Positions 18,927-28,484 of a stretch of DNA of 64,000 nucleotides are shown piece after piece; positions within the stretch are counted from its first letter, which is position 1; the number at the start of each line of letters is the position of its first letter. Below the pieces are notes generated by a model that was not told the DNA's origin, did not search any database, and saw only the letters and a program-made list of their open reading frames with translations. Source of the stretch: Macrostomum hystrix (taxonomy: Eukaryota; Platyhelminthes; Macrostomidae). The stretch lies in NCBI GenBank assembly GCA_950097015.1, contig CATNEN010000005.1, positions 682,001 to 746,000 on the forward strand, read 5' to 3'. The position numbers and the translations under genes were made by a program.

Positions 18927-19790
18927 ATGTCTCAGTACTGCGTCGCCCCTCGTCTCGCCACAGATCCCACGGTTCGCGAGTTCTCCGAGAGCTTCAAGTT
19001 CTTGGATGACGATGTTCTGGTGTCAACCTATCACAAATCGGGCACCACTTTGGCACAGGAGATTGTCTCCTGCCTATTGTACGGCGTTGAGAAGACTCGA
19101 GCCACAGACCAGGCAGTGAGGTCACCTTTCATTGATTTCCGTCCACCGGGCGGTTCGGATCCTTTGGAGTACGCCCGTCAGATGTCCAGCCCGCGCGTCC
19201 TCAAGACCCACCTGCCGGCCAAGTATCACAGGCGTCACCTCAAACAATCCGGCAGCGGCCCGAAGAATGTCATCGTCATCCGCAATCCGAAGGACGTTCT
19301 GGTGTCCAAGTATCATCACTTCCACGGCACCAAGACGTTCTCGGATCAGGTGCCGAGCGAATTCGCTGACTTCTGGCGCGCCATGGTCTATCAGCCGGTG
19401 AAGTACGGCCAGCCAGACTATTTCGACTTCAACCTCGGCTGGTGGGCCTTGCGCGATCATCCGCGCGTCCTGGTCCTGTTCTATGAGGACCTGCTCAACG
19501 ACAAGGCTGCTCAAGTTCGCCGACTAGCCGACTTCATCGGCGTCCAGCTGACCGACCAGCTGCTGAAGGACACCCTCGAGGCCACCAGCTTCCAGGCCAT
19601 GCGGGACAACCCGAATGTGAATGTCAGCCGCGGCGGCGAGACTGACGGCTGGAAGACCGGCGTCAGTTTTATCCGGCGAGGCGAGATCGGCGACTGGAAG
19701 AACCATTTCACAGTGGCAGACAACGAGGAGCTGGACAGGGCTATCGAGGAGCGAATGTCCGGCGCTGAGTTGCAGTTCGTCTACGAGTGA
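18927..19790 (+). CDS. Cytosolic sulfotransferase, SULT family, intronless
   Basis: A complete 287-residue sulfotransferase; cytosolic SULTs are about 285-300. It should transfer sulfonate from PAPS to a hydroxyl or amine of a small acceptor such as a steroid, phenol or catecholamine; the acceptor cannot be read from sequence. The 5'-phosphosulfate loop is TYHKSGTT (residues 34-41), with His in place of the usual Pro. The catalytic His95 lies in KTHLP. The 3'-phosphate motif VIRNPKDVLVSKYH is at 117-130, with Arg119 and Ser127. The C-terminal PAPS motif RRGEIGDWKNHFT is at 250-262. There is no signal peptide or membrane segment. It has its own TATA box and an AATAAA at 19903-19908. Being a single exon, unlike all spliced neighbours, it may have arisen by retroposition, but I see no poly-A tract. 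Confidence 0.95.
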   Translation: MSQYCVAPRLATDPTVREFSESFKFLDDDVLVSTYHKSGTTLAQEIVSCLLYGVEKTRATDQAVRSPFIDFRPPGGSDPLEYARQMSSPRVLKTHLPAKYHRRHLKQSGSGPKNVIVIRNPKDVLVSKYHHFHGTKTFSDQVPSEFADFWRAMVYQPVKYGQPDYFDFNLGWWALRDHPRVLVLFYEDLLNDKAAQVRRLADFIGVQLTDQLLKDTLEATSFQAMRDNPNVNVSRGGETDGWKTGVSFIRRGEIGDWKNHFTVADNEELDRAIEERMSGAELQFVYE

Positions 19791-19902
19791 CGTCATCGCC
19801 CGACCAACCAGTCCGACAATCGATTTGCCAATCATTCCGATGTTTTCTAGACTTTAATGCTTTCGGTATTGTGTACAGATCGACACACGATTATTTAACT
19901 AA

Positions 19903-19908
19903 AATAAA
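19903..19908 (+). terminator. Polyadenylation signal of the sulfotransferase gene
   Basis: AATAAA 113 nt after the stop codon, within aactaaaataaaaggg. Confidence 0.7.
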
Positions 19909-20149
19909 AGGGCCATCCACAATTTAGGACGCCCTGGATATTAACCATATTTCATCTCGTCTCTATTAGCCCATTGTTTTTTACCCGTGAACTGGTGCAC
20001 CGAGGATCGCTTTTCCTTTCCTAGCTCAAACTGTGCTCACATTTTTAGAGACTTTGACTCTATTTTTAATAATTAAAATTTCTATTTGTTTTAACGTGGT
20101 CATAAATCTGTTTTTAAAAAGTTTACTTTTTTGTCTTGTCTTGTTTTCG

Positions 20150-20690
20150 AGAGAAAGTATAGCCTTTGGAGTCTAAACTGGAAGGTCGTGAGTTCGAATC
20201 GCCATCTCAGCTATCCCCAGCTGTCCAAACATAGGCGTAGGAATGATTAAAAAAGTGGGGGGGGCCAAGGCCAAGGGGAGGATCCATTTCCCCGAAAAAA
20301 ATCCCAAATAGTCACAAAAAGCAGCAAAATGCAAAAATAAGAGTAAAAAATAAGCAAAAAGTCAACATTTTGCATTTAAAATGTGGGGGGCCAGATCTCA
20401 TTACTGGCCCCCCCAACTTAAAAAGTGGGGGGCCATGGCCCCACTGTCCCCCCCCCAACTTAAAAAGTGGGGGGCCATGGCCCCACTGTCCCCCCCCCAA
20501 CTTAAAAAGTGGGGGGCCATGGCCCCACTGTCCCCCCCGTTCCTACGCCTATGTGTCCAAATACGGGTATCCAGGTGGGGTTGAAATTTCGGTTGAAGTG
20601 TCGGCCTCGCGGCATTATATTCACTTAAAATGTACTTTTGCCACTTCAGCAAGGCGAATAAGTAGAGAAATCATATGACTAATACATAGT
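20150..20690 (+). mobile_element. tRNA-derived SINE (SINE-D) split by a MITE
   Basis: The left part (about 20150-20221) carries a B-box-like gagttcgaatcgcc. The sequence resumes at 20562 (tacgggtatccaggtggggtt) after a nested insertion at 20230-20553. The element is recognised from its tRNA-like head and from how cleanly the insertion and its 8-bp duplication can be removed. The outer ends are uncertain. Confidence 0.5.
20230..20553. mobile_element. hAT-type MITE with 8-bp target duplication
   Basis: A 324-bp element bounded by perfect 14-bp terminal inverted repeats (cataggcgtaggaa and its complement ttcctacgcctatg) and flanked by the 8-bp direct repeat tgtccaaa (20222-20229 and 20554-20561). 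An 8-bp duplication and a CA..GGCGTAG terminus are typical of the hAT superfamily. It has no transposase. The interior holds three copies of a roughly 42-bp unit (cttaaaaagtggggggccat, then ggccccactgtccccccccc) that can fold on itself. Open frames across it are not genes. Confidence 0.85.
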
Positions 20691-21060
20691 TTCTATCATC
20701 CAGCTGATTGGCGTCGTTATGTCGAATCCACCAGTATAGCTGTAGATTCTACACCAATGAGGGCTTGAATCAATAGGAATTAGCGCTTCCTGAATTCCTG
20801 AATAAGAATTTCAGGGTCTTTATCCAGCTACTTCAACAAAAATGCAGGCAGCAAATGTTTTATAGATTTGATATCAATGCTAATCATGTTTAAGACTCAA
20901 TTTGTTGGTGAGGCTCGTATGGATATGCTATCCCTATTAATCAATGTCTTATTAAGATATTCTCGTTAGACGTATGGATTTTAACAAATATAGGTTGTCT
21001 TATGCTGCAACTGTATTCTTAAAAATCTATGTTGTCAATTTAACTCTATGCGATTTTATT
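20691..21060. other. Spacer with no recognised feature
   Basis: AT-rich unique-looking sequence between SINE-D and SINE-A. I see no exon or repeat in it. Confidence 0.4.
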
Positions 21061-21370
21061 TAATAATTAATAATTGATTACACCTGCCCCAATTGGGTCA
21101 GATGTGCAGCCGACAGCACAGCTGCAGCTATTGCGCGGCGCATCTGAAAGCTGCGTACAGCTGTTCAGTCCATGGACTGGGGGGGACGCCACACCCACCT
21201 TCAATTATCCCAGCTGATGCTGGTACCCATTTAACAGCTGGGTGAACTGAAGCAATGCAGAGTTAAGTGTGTTGCTAAAGGGCACAAATTGTTCCAGTGG
21301 AGTCGGGAATCGAACCCCCGACCTTCAAGTCGTGAGTCCGACGCCCTAACCACAACAGGCTACAACATCT
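21061..21370 (-). mobile_element. SINE-A, second full-length copy
   Basis: Near-identical over its whole length to 7529-7847 and in the same orientation. It has the tRNA-like head at the high-coordinate end (ggttcgattcc B box on the minus strand) and an AT-rich tail at 21061-21076. Confidence 0.85.
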
Positions 21371-21466
21371 TTACTCTATGTATTTTTCTTAAAAGACAAA
21401 GCATACATTTCATAGTTCATTTCTCAATAAATCATACTAGCTTGCAGTAATTTTATCTATAAAATC

Positions 21467-21665
21467 TCACCGGAATCTCTCAAATCTCACTGAAATCTCT
21501 CAAATCTCACTGAAATCTCTCAAATCTCACTGAAATCTCTCAAATCTCACCGGAATCTCTAAATCTCACTGAAATCTCTCAAATCTCACTGAAATCTCTC
21601 AAATCTCACTGAAATCTCTCAAATCTCACTGAAATCTCTCAAATCTCAACCAAATCTCTTAAATT
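21467..21665 (+). repeat. 20-bp tandem repeat
   Basis: About nine to ten copies of tctcaaatctcactgaaatc, grading at its right edge into diverged units to about 21780. Confidence 0.85.
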
Positions 21666-21969
21666 TCACTGAAATCGCTCAATCCTCACATATACATTGA
21701 AATCCCACAAAAACATTAAAATCTCCCTTAAATCCCTTAAAACTAAACAAAATCACTCAAATCTCACATAGGTCTCCCATAATGTTTTTTAGGCACATAT
21801 AATCAAATGTTCTAACTGATTTAAATACAAGCCGCATTCTGACAGTCATATTTTGAGCAGTTCTCAAATTCTCAATCTAAAGGGCTTCACCGCCCAACGA
21901 ATGTCTATTTTTGCCCACAAGAGAAGCTGTCAATCTGAAGTGCTTGTTCTCCTACATGAAATATGCGAA

Positions 21970-24900
21970 GAGATAGGACACGGGAGAGATGAGACAGGGG
22001 AGAGATGAGACAGGGGAGAGATGAGACACGAGAGCGATGAGACACGGGAGAGATTAGACACGAGAGCGATGAGACACAGGAGAGATGAGACACGGGAGAG
22101 ATGAGACAGGGGAGAGATGAGACACGAGAGAGATGAGACACGGGAGAGATTAGACACGAGAGCGATGAGACACAGGAGAGATGAGACACGGGAGAGATGA
22201 GACAGGGGAGAGATGAGACACGAGAGCGATGAGACACGGGAGAGATTAGACACGAGAGCGATGAGACACGGGAGAGATTAGACACGAGAGCGATGAGACA
22301 CAGGAGAGATGAGACACGGGAGATATTAGACACGAGAGCGATGAGACACAGGAGAGATGAGACACGGGAGAGATGAGACAGGGGAGAGATGAGACACAGG
22401 AGAGATTAGACACGAGAGAGATGAGACACGGGAGAGATAGGACACGGGAGAGATGAGACACGAGAGAGATAGGACACGGGAGAGATGAGACAGGGGAGAG
22501 ATGAGACACGAGAGCGATGAGACACGGGAGAGATTAGACACGAGTGCGATGAGACACGGGAGAGATTAGACACGAGAGCGATGAGACACAGGAGAGATGA
22601 GACACGGGAGAGATAAGACACAGGAGAGATTAGACACGGGAGAGATTAGACACGGGAGAGATGAGACACGAGAGCGATGAGACACGGGAGAGATTAGACA
22701 CGGGAGAGATGAGACACGGGAGAGATTAGACACGGGAGATATTAGACACGAGAGCGATGAGACACAGGAGAGATGAGACACGGGAGAGATGAGACAGGGG
22801 AGAGATGAGACACAGGAGAGATTAGACACGGGAGAGATTAGACACGAGAGAGATGAGACACGGGAGATATAGGACACGGGAGAGATGAGACACAGGAGAG
22901 ATGAGACACGGGAGAGATTAGACACGGGAGAGATAAGACACGAGAGCGATGAGACACAGGAGAGAAAAGACACGGGACGGGAGAGATAGGACACGGGAGA
23001 GATTAGACACGAGAGCGATGAGACACGGGAGAGATTAGACACGAGAGCGATGAGACACAGGAGAGATGAGACACGGGAGAGAAGAGACACAGGAGAGATT
23101 AGACACGGGAGAGATTAGACACGGGAGAGATAAGACACGAGAGAGATGAGACACGGGAGAGATAGGACACGGGAGAGATAAGACACGGGAGAGATAGGAC
23201 ACGGGAGAGATAAGACAGGGGAGAGATGAGACACAGGAGAGATTAGACACGAGAGAGATGAGACACGGGAGAGATAGGACACGGGAGAGATGAGACACGA
23301 GAGAGATAGGACACGGGAGAGATGAGACAGGGGAGAGATGAGACACGAGAGCGATGAGACACGGGAGAGATTAGACACGAGAGCGATGAGACACGGGAGA
23401 GATTAGACACGAGAGCGATGAGACACAGGAGAGATGAGACACGGGAGAGATAAGACACAGGAGAGATTAGACACGGGAGAGATTAGACACGGGAGAGATG
23501 AGACACGAGAGCGATGAGACACGGGAGAGATTAGACACGGGAGAGATGAGACACGGGAGAGATTAGACACGGGAGAGATTAGACACGAGAGCGATGAGAC
23601 ACAGGAGAGATGAGACACGGGAGAGATGAGACAGGGGAGAGATGAGACACAGGAGAGATTAGACACGGGAGAGATTAGACACGAGAGAGATGAGACACGG
23701 GAGAGATAGGACACGGGAGAGATGAGACACAGGAGAGATGAGACACGGGAGAGATTAGACACGGGAGAGATAAGACACGAGAGCGATGAGACACAGGAGA
23801 GAAAAGACACGGGACGGGAGAGATAGGACACGGGAGAGATTAGACACGAGAGCGATGAGACACGGGAGAGATTAGACACGAGAGCGATGAGACACAGGAG
23901 AGATGAGACACGGGAGAGAAGAGACACAGGAGAGATTAGACACGGGAGAGATTAGACACGGGAGAGATGAGACACGGGAGAGATAGGACACGGGAGAGAT
24001 AAGACACGGGAGAGATAGGACACGGGAGAGATAAGACACGGGAGAGATGAGACACGGGAGAGATAGGACACGGGAGAGATAAGACACGGGAGAGATGAGA
24101 CACGGGAGAGATGAGACACGGGAGAGATAGGACACGGGAGAGATAAGACACGGGAGAGAAAAGACACGGGAGAGATAGGACACGGGTGAGATAAGACACG
24201 GGAGAGATGAGACAGGGGAGAGATTAGACACGAGAGCGATGAGACACGGGAGAGATGAGACACGAGAGCGATGAGACACGGGAGAGATTAGACACGGGAG
24301 AGATGAGACACGGGAGAGATTAGACACGGGAGAGATTAGACACGAGAGCGATGAGACACAGGAGAGATGAGACACGGGAGAGATGAGACAGGGGAGAGAT
24401 GAGACACAGGAGAGATTAGACACGGGAGAGATTAGACACGGGAGAGATGAGACACGAGAGAGATAGGACACGGGAGAGATGAGACAGGGGAGAGATGAGA
24501 CACGAGAGCGATGAGACACGGGAGAGATTAGACACGGGAGAGATGAGACACGGGAGAGATTAGACACGGGAGAGATTAGACACGAGAGCGATGAGACACA
24601 GGAGAGATGAGACACGGGAGAGATGAGACAGGGGAGAGATGAGACACAGGAGAGATTAGACACGGGAGAGATTAGACACGAGAGAGATGAGACACGGGAG
24701 AGATAGGACACGGGAGAGATGAGACACAGGAGAGATGAGACACGGGAGAGATTAGACACGGGAGAGATAAGACACGAGAGCGATGAGACACAGGAGAGAA
24801 AAGACACGGGACGGGAGAGATAGGACACGGGAGAGATTAGACACGAGAGCGATGAGACACGGGAGAGATTAGACACGAGAGCGATGAGACACAGGAGAGA

Positions 24901-25372
24901 TGAGACACGGGAGAGAAGAGACACAGGAGAGATTAGACACGGGAGAGATTAGGCACGGGAGAGATAAGACACGAGAGAGATGAGACACGGGAGAGATGAG
25001 ACACGGGAGAGATGAGACGCGGGAGAGATAGGACACGGGAGAGATAAGACACGGGAGAGAAAAGACACGGGAGAGATAGGACACGGGTGAGATAAGACAC
25101 GGGAGAGATGAGACAGGGGAGAGATTAGACACGAGAGCGATGAGACACAGGAGAGATGAGACACGGGAGAGATTAGACACGGGAGAGATGAGACACAGGA
25201 GAGATGAGACAGGGGAGAGATTAGACACGAGAGCGATGAGACACAGGAGAGATGAGACACGGGAGAGATAAGACACGGGAGAGATGAGACACAGGAGAGA
25301 TGAGACACGGGAGAGATAAGACACGGGAGAGATGAGACACAGGAGAGATGAGACACGGGAGAGATTAGACAC
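21970..25372 (+). repeat. Large 16-bp minisatellite with an 837-bp higher-order repeat
   Basis: About 210 units of gagacacgggagagat and variants (gagacaggggagagat, gacacgagagcgatga, gacacaggagagatta). A marker variant with five extra bases (cacgggacgggagaga) occurs with its GGG at 22974, 23811 and 24808, spacings of 837 and 997 bp. An 837-bp block equals 52 x 16 + 5. Many variant strings recur at exactly +837, so long blocks were duplicated in tandem. Minus-strand open frames of 71-350 codons (SRVSSLPCLISPV type) are repeat artefacts. Confidence 0.95.
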
Positions 25373-25383
25373 GAGGGAGCTTC

Positions 25384-25426
25384 GAGGGCCGCATCTGGCC
25401 CGCGGGCCGGAGTTTGCCGACCCCTG
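25384..25426 (-). mobile_element. Terminus of a hAT-like transposon abutting the minisatellite
   Basis: The complement starts caggggtcggcaaactccgg and continues into cccgcgggccagatgcggcc. This is the recurrent animal hAT terminal pattern CAGnGGTCGGCAAACT with a CCGCGGG-type core. Only this end is visible; the other end and any 8-bp duplication were not found. The minisatellite begins about 12 bp internal to it. Confidence 0.6.
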
Positions 25427-26400
25427 CTATAAATGATTATATAGCTCAAACTAATTGTAGAGAATTTTTTTCAGTCCATCATCTACTACCTAGGTACAGC
25501 TAGCTGTACGGTACATTCTCCGGAGCAGTATAAAAAACTTTCGCCGATTTCTTTTAGCCGGAGAAAAACGCGAATGTCACGCACGATCTGCTCTCGGATA
25601 AAGAGGCTTTTGATATTCTGGCGATTAGAAAATGGAGACTGCAGTGGGTTAAAATTTTAACAAAAATATGATTTTATGGGGCCTTAACGCACACGATTTT
25701 CTTTCGTGTAGAAGGACCATGCTATTTTGCCCTCGGGAAAGATCACGGGTATTACCAATTGCCTACTTCACGATAGATCCCAAACCGAATGACCGATTTT
25801 TCGTAAAATTGCACGATAAAAATCTAGTTTTCCGCCCTTTGCGATGAAGCGAACTTTCAAAGCCGTTCGACGTCAGCATCGTCGAGATATTCAGCGATTC
25901 TTGTCGAAGACCCTGGTGACAAGGACAACTATTGCTTCAATATCAAAATAATTAACAATTTAATCAACAGTGTAATAAAATGAATGTCCTAGCTGGAGCG
26001 TGAGGAATTTAAAGCTAGCGACTATTCACTATTCACCGGGGTCGGTGTCCTACCAATCGTTTCAATAGCAGCAGGGAAATCTGGAATTAAATAGCGTTAG
26101 AGACTGCGGTAGCGAGCGAAGCGGAATAGATAAGCGATGAGACCAGTGTCGTCCTCCGGCCCGGCGAAACTCCCAATGAAAAATAATAACACAGTATAGT
26201 ATGAACGCGAAGACTCGAATAAATTGATAGGGAGTGATTTAATATCAGTTGTGACTCGCTATGATTCCAGATAAGAATGGGAATTGATTTGAATCTCGTT
26301 TACTTGACTTAAAAGTTACATTGACAGAATAAGGATGTTCACACGGAAATAAATTATAGCGCGCTCACAGTGAAAAGCAAGTCTGGTCTAACAATTTGGA
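25427..26400. other. Degraded repeat DNA including one arm of an inverted repeat
   Basis: Positions about 25868-25920 (gcatcgtcgagatattcagcg and flanks) match the complement of 27185-27230 (cgttgaatatctcgacgatgc). The peptide on either arm reads about TRIAEYLDDADV / SRIVEYLDDADV. Frames are broken by stops, so this is at most a decayed gene or element copy. No intact gene here. Confidence 0.4.
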
Positions 26401-27110
26401 TATAACAATTTTACTTAAACTGGCCTAATCCGCGCCCTACTCTTCCCGAGAGGCTCCGGTTGTCTCTGCTTTCAGCGCTGCCCCGACAGATCCTATCGGT
26501 TGGCACTCCTTCTGCCTGACGGTGGAGTCTCCGAAGAGAGCACGTACTGACTTCGACAACAAGCGCCTATCTAGACCACCCTTGTCAGCGGCGCACTCTC
26601 AAGACGCGTAGCGCCGAAAGCTACCTAACTGAACAAGCGGAGCGTGGTCGGGCGGGGAGAGACAAAACAAGTGGACTGGTTTGCACGTGCTTCTCACAGT
26701 GTGAGGCGAATTGCGGAGAACGATAAAAGTCACTGCAAAAACACGCTTCCTTTTATAGAGTCATTTTAACCCCAAATTAGGTCGATCGGCGAGGTGGATG
26801 CCTGGCTGTAGCTTGAGCCAAGGCGACAAATCACAGTAGACTTGCGACCGCCGTTCTGAGCCCCGGGGTCGCTTCTTGCCGAGGGTAGACAGGTAGTGAG
26901 GCCGGATCGCTCGCTGATTGGCCGGGACTGTAGCCCACGCCCAAACTCAGGGGTAGCGCTCGCGGGGTGGTGGGCGTCCGTTCCCCCGGCTTGTCCGGCC
27001 CGGCTTGGCGTGGGTGACTTTTAGCAAAAAAACACGTGTCTAAAAATAAGTACTGAATAATAACACGGGGAGATAGAAGGGCAAACAAGCTGACACTACA
27101 CCAGTAATAA
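26400..27110. other. GC-rich island without a recognisable gene
   Basis: About 700 bp, clearly more GC-rich than its surroundings, with stretches such as ccccggggtcgcttcttgcc and ttcccccggcttgtccggcc. It lies between the two inverted arms at 25.87 and 27.2 kb. No open frame with recognisable domains; it could be the interior of a decayed element or a regulatory island. Confidence 0.35.
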
Positions 27111-27392
27111 CCGACATAGTTACATAATGAATTTTTTTAGCAGAAAAATGATGCCTATATTGGTAATATTTTTGCCTCTAGACACCCGGTCGAGAATCGT
27201 TGAATATCTCGACGATGCCGATGTTTTGTGATTCTGGAAGCTGTTTAACAGGATGGAGCGGAAAATTTTGGCTCGTGTTCCGCATTTTCACGGCGATTGG
27301 TTGAACATTTTAGACGATACAGGAGGATTTAAAAAGAAAGATTTGGGTATTTTTAGTACCACCGTGGTCTCTCTTCTGTCAAAAAGAGGGTA

Positions 27393-28074
27393 TAGCTTTT
27401 GCCATTCAATCTCAGTGTTTTGTCATTCATACTCAGCCCTCATAGAATTAATCCAGCCAGTTGGCGCCGTTTGGCCCATAGACTATCACTCTGTACCATT
27501 CAATCTCGGGTTTTGTCATTCATACTCAGCCCCCATAGAATTAATCCAGCCAGTTGGCGCCGTTTGGCCCATAGACTATCGCTCTGTACCATTCAATCTC
27601 GGGTTTTGTCATTCAAACTCAGGCTTTAATGTGGAGAAGGAATGTGGATAAGGAATGAACAGGTTATTATTCCTCAGCTCGGCTCATGTAACACAGGACC
27701 GAAAAACAGACTTGTTAAACTTGTTAAACATAATGCAGTTCATACACATTACAAGTAAAACAACTCTAGTTTCATAGTGAGAAACATACGGATTTCAGCG
27801 GAATTGTTAATGTCTTGGATCAGAACAGTAACTCAGAGAAAAGGAATTTGCATACGTGTCTAGTGCAACGTGGCCCAGGCACTCCATGTAAGCACATCGC
27901 CCATGTAAGCACATCGCCCATGTAAGCACATCGCCAATGTAAGTTGGGCGATGTAAGCAAATGCTATGGAATAAATTTATAATTTAGCTGTCTTTGGGAG
28001 GACTGCGTTTGAGAGACCGAGCTTATAAAGCCTGAGTTTGAATGACAAAACCCGAGATTGAATGGCAAAAGCTA
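27393..28074. mobile_element. Non-autonomous TIR element with TA target duplication
   Basis: The ends are inverted repeats of about 44 bp: left tagcttttgccattcaatct, right agattgaatggcaaaagcta, continuing inward through ttttgtcattcatactcag / ctgagtttgaatgacaaaa. Both ends are flanked by TA (27391-27392 and 28075-28076), as in Tc1/mariner-type insertions. About two and a third copies of a 93-bp subterminal unit lie inside the left end, and a 17-bp repeat (atgtaagcacatcgccc) at about 27884-27940. No transposase. Confidence 0.65.
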
Positions 28075-28484
28075 TACTTAGTAAGCATTCAAAGCTTTTA
28101 GCTTCAGTTGCCCAATCCTGCTCCCATCTTTACCTTGAGTTTCAGGAAGTAAAAAACCATTCTTGTGTGTTACTGTGCACGCAACTTCAAATAGCGTCTA
28201 TCTATTGTGTAATGAAAGCATGGCCTTATAAGTTGGACAATCGGCGCAATGTGTCAGGATGTGTGTTCCAATGCCAATATTGTATTGTATTACGAGCTAT
28301 AATCTGTCTGCTCCGATGAAAAATCCGTAGCCAATCAGTTCCGTGGGAAGCTACATGGCACCTGATTGGTCCGTTCTTATACGCGGATGGATAATTCTAG
28401 ATGTTTTAAAGGGCCGATTGAGTTTAGGCAGTTAGTTCAAAAACGACAAGTCTGAACCATAGACAGCTTCATTTAAAGAGCGAG

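Noticed and set aside
19122-19857. Minus-strand and alternate-frame ORFs across the sulfotransferase
   Set aside because: Shadows of the SULT coding sequence, which carries all family motifs.
21970-25372. Possible CRISPR array
   Set aside because: Repeats are contiguous tandem units without unique spacers, in an animal genome.
21905-25449. Many minus-strand frames (71-350 codons, SRVSSLPCLISPV repeats)
   Set aside because: Products of a 16-bp satellite. Frames appear at every 837-bp block in different registers; there are no splice sites, start context or domain.
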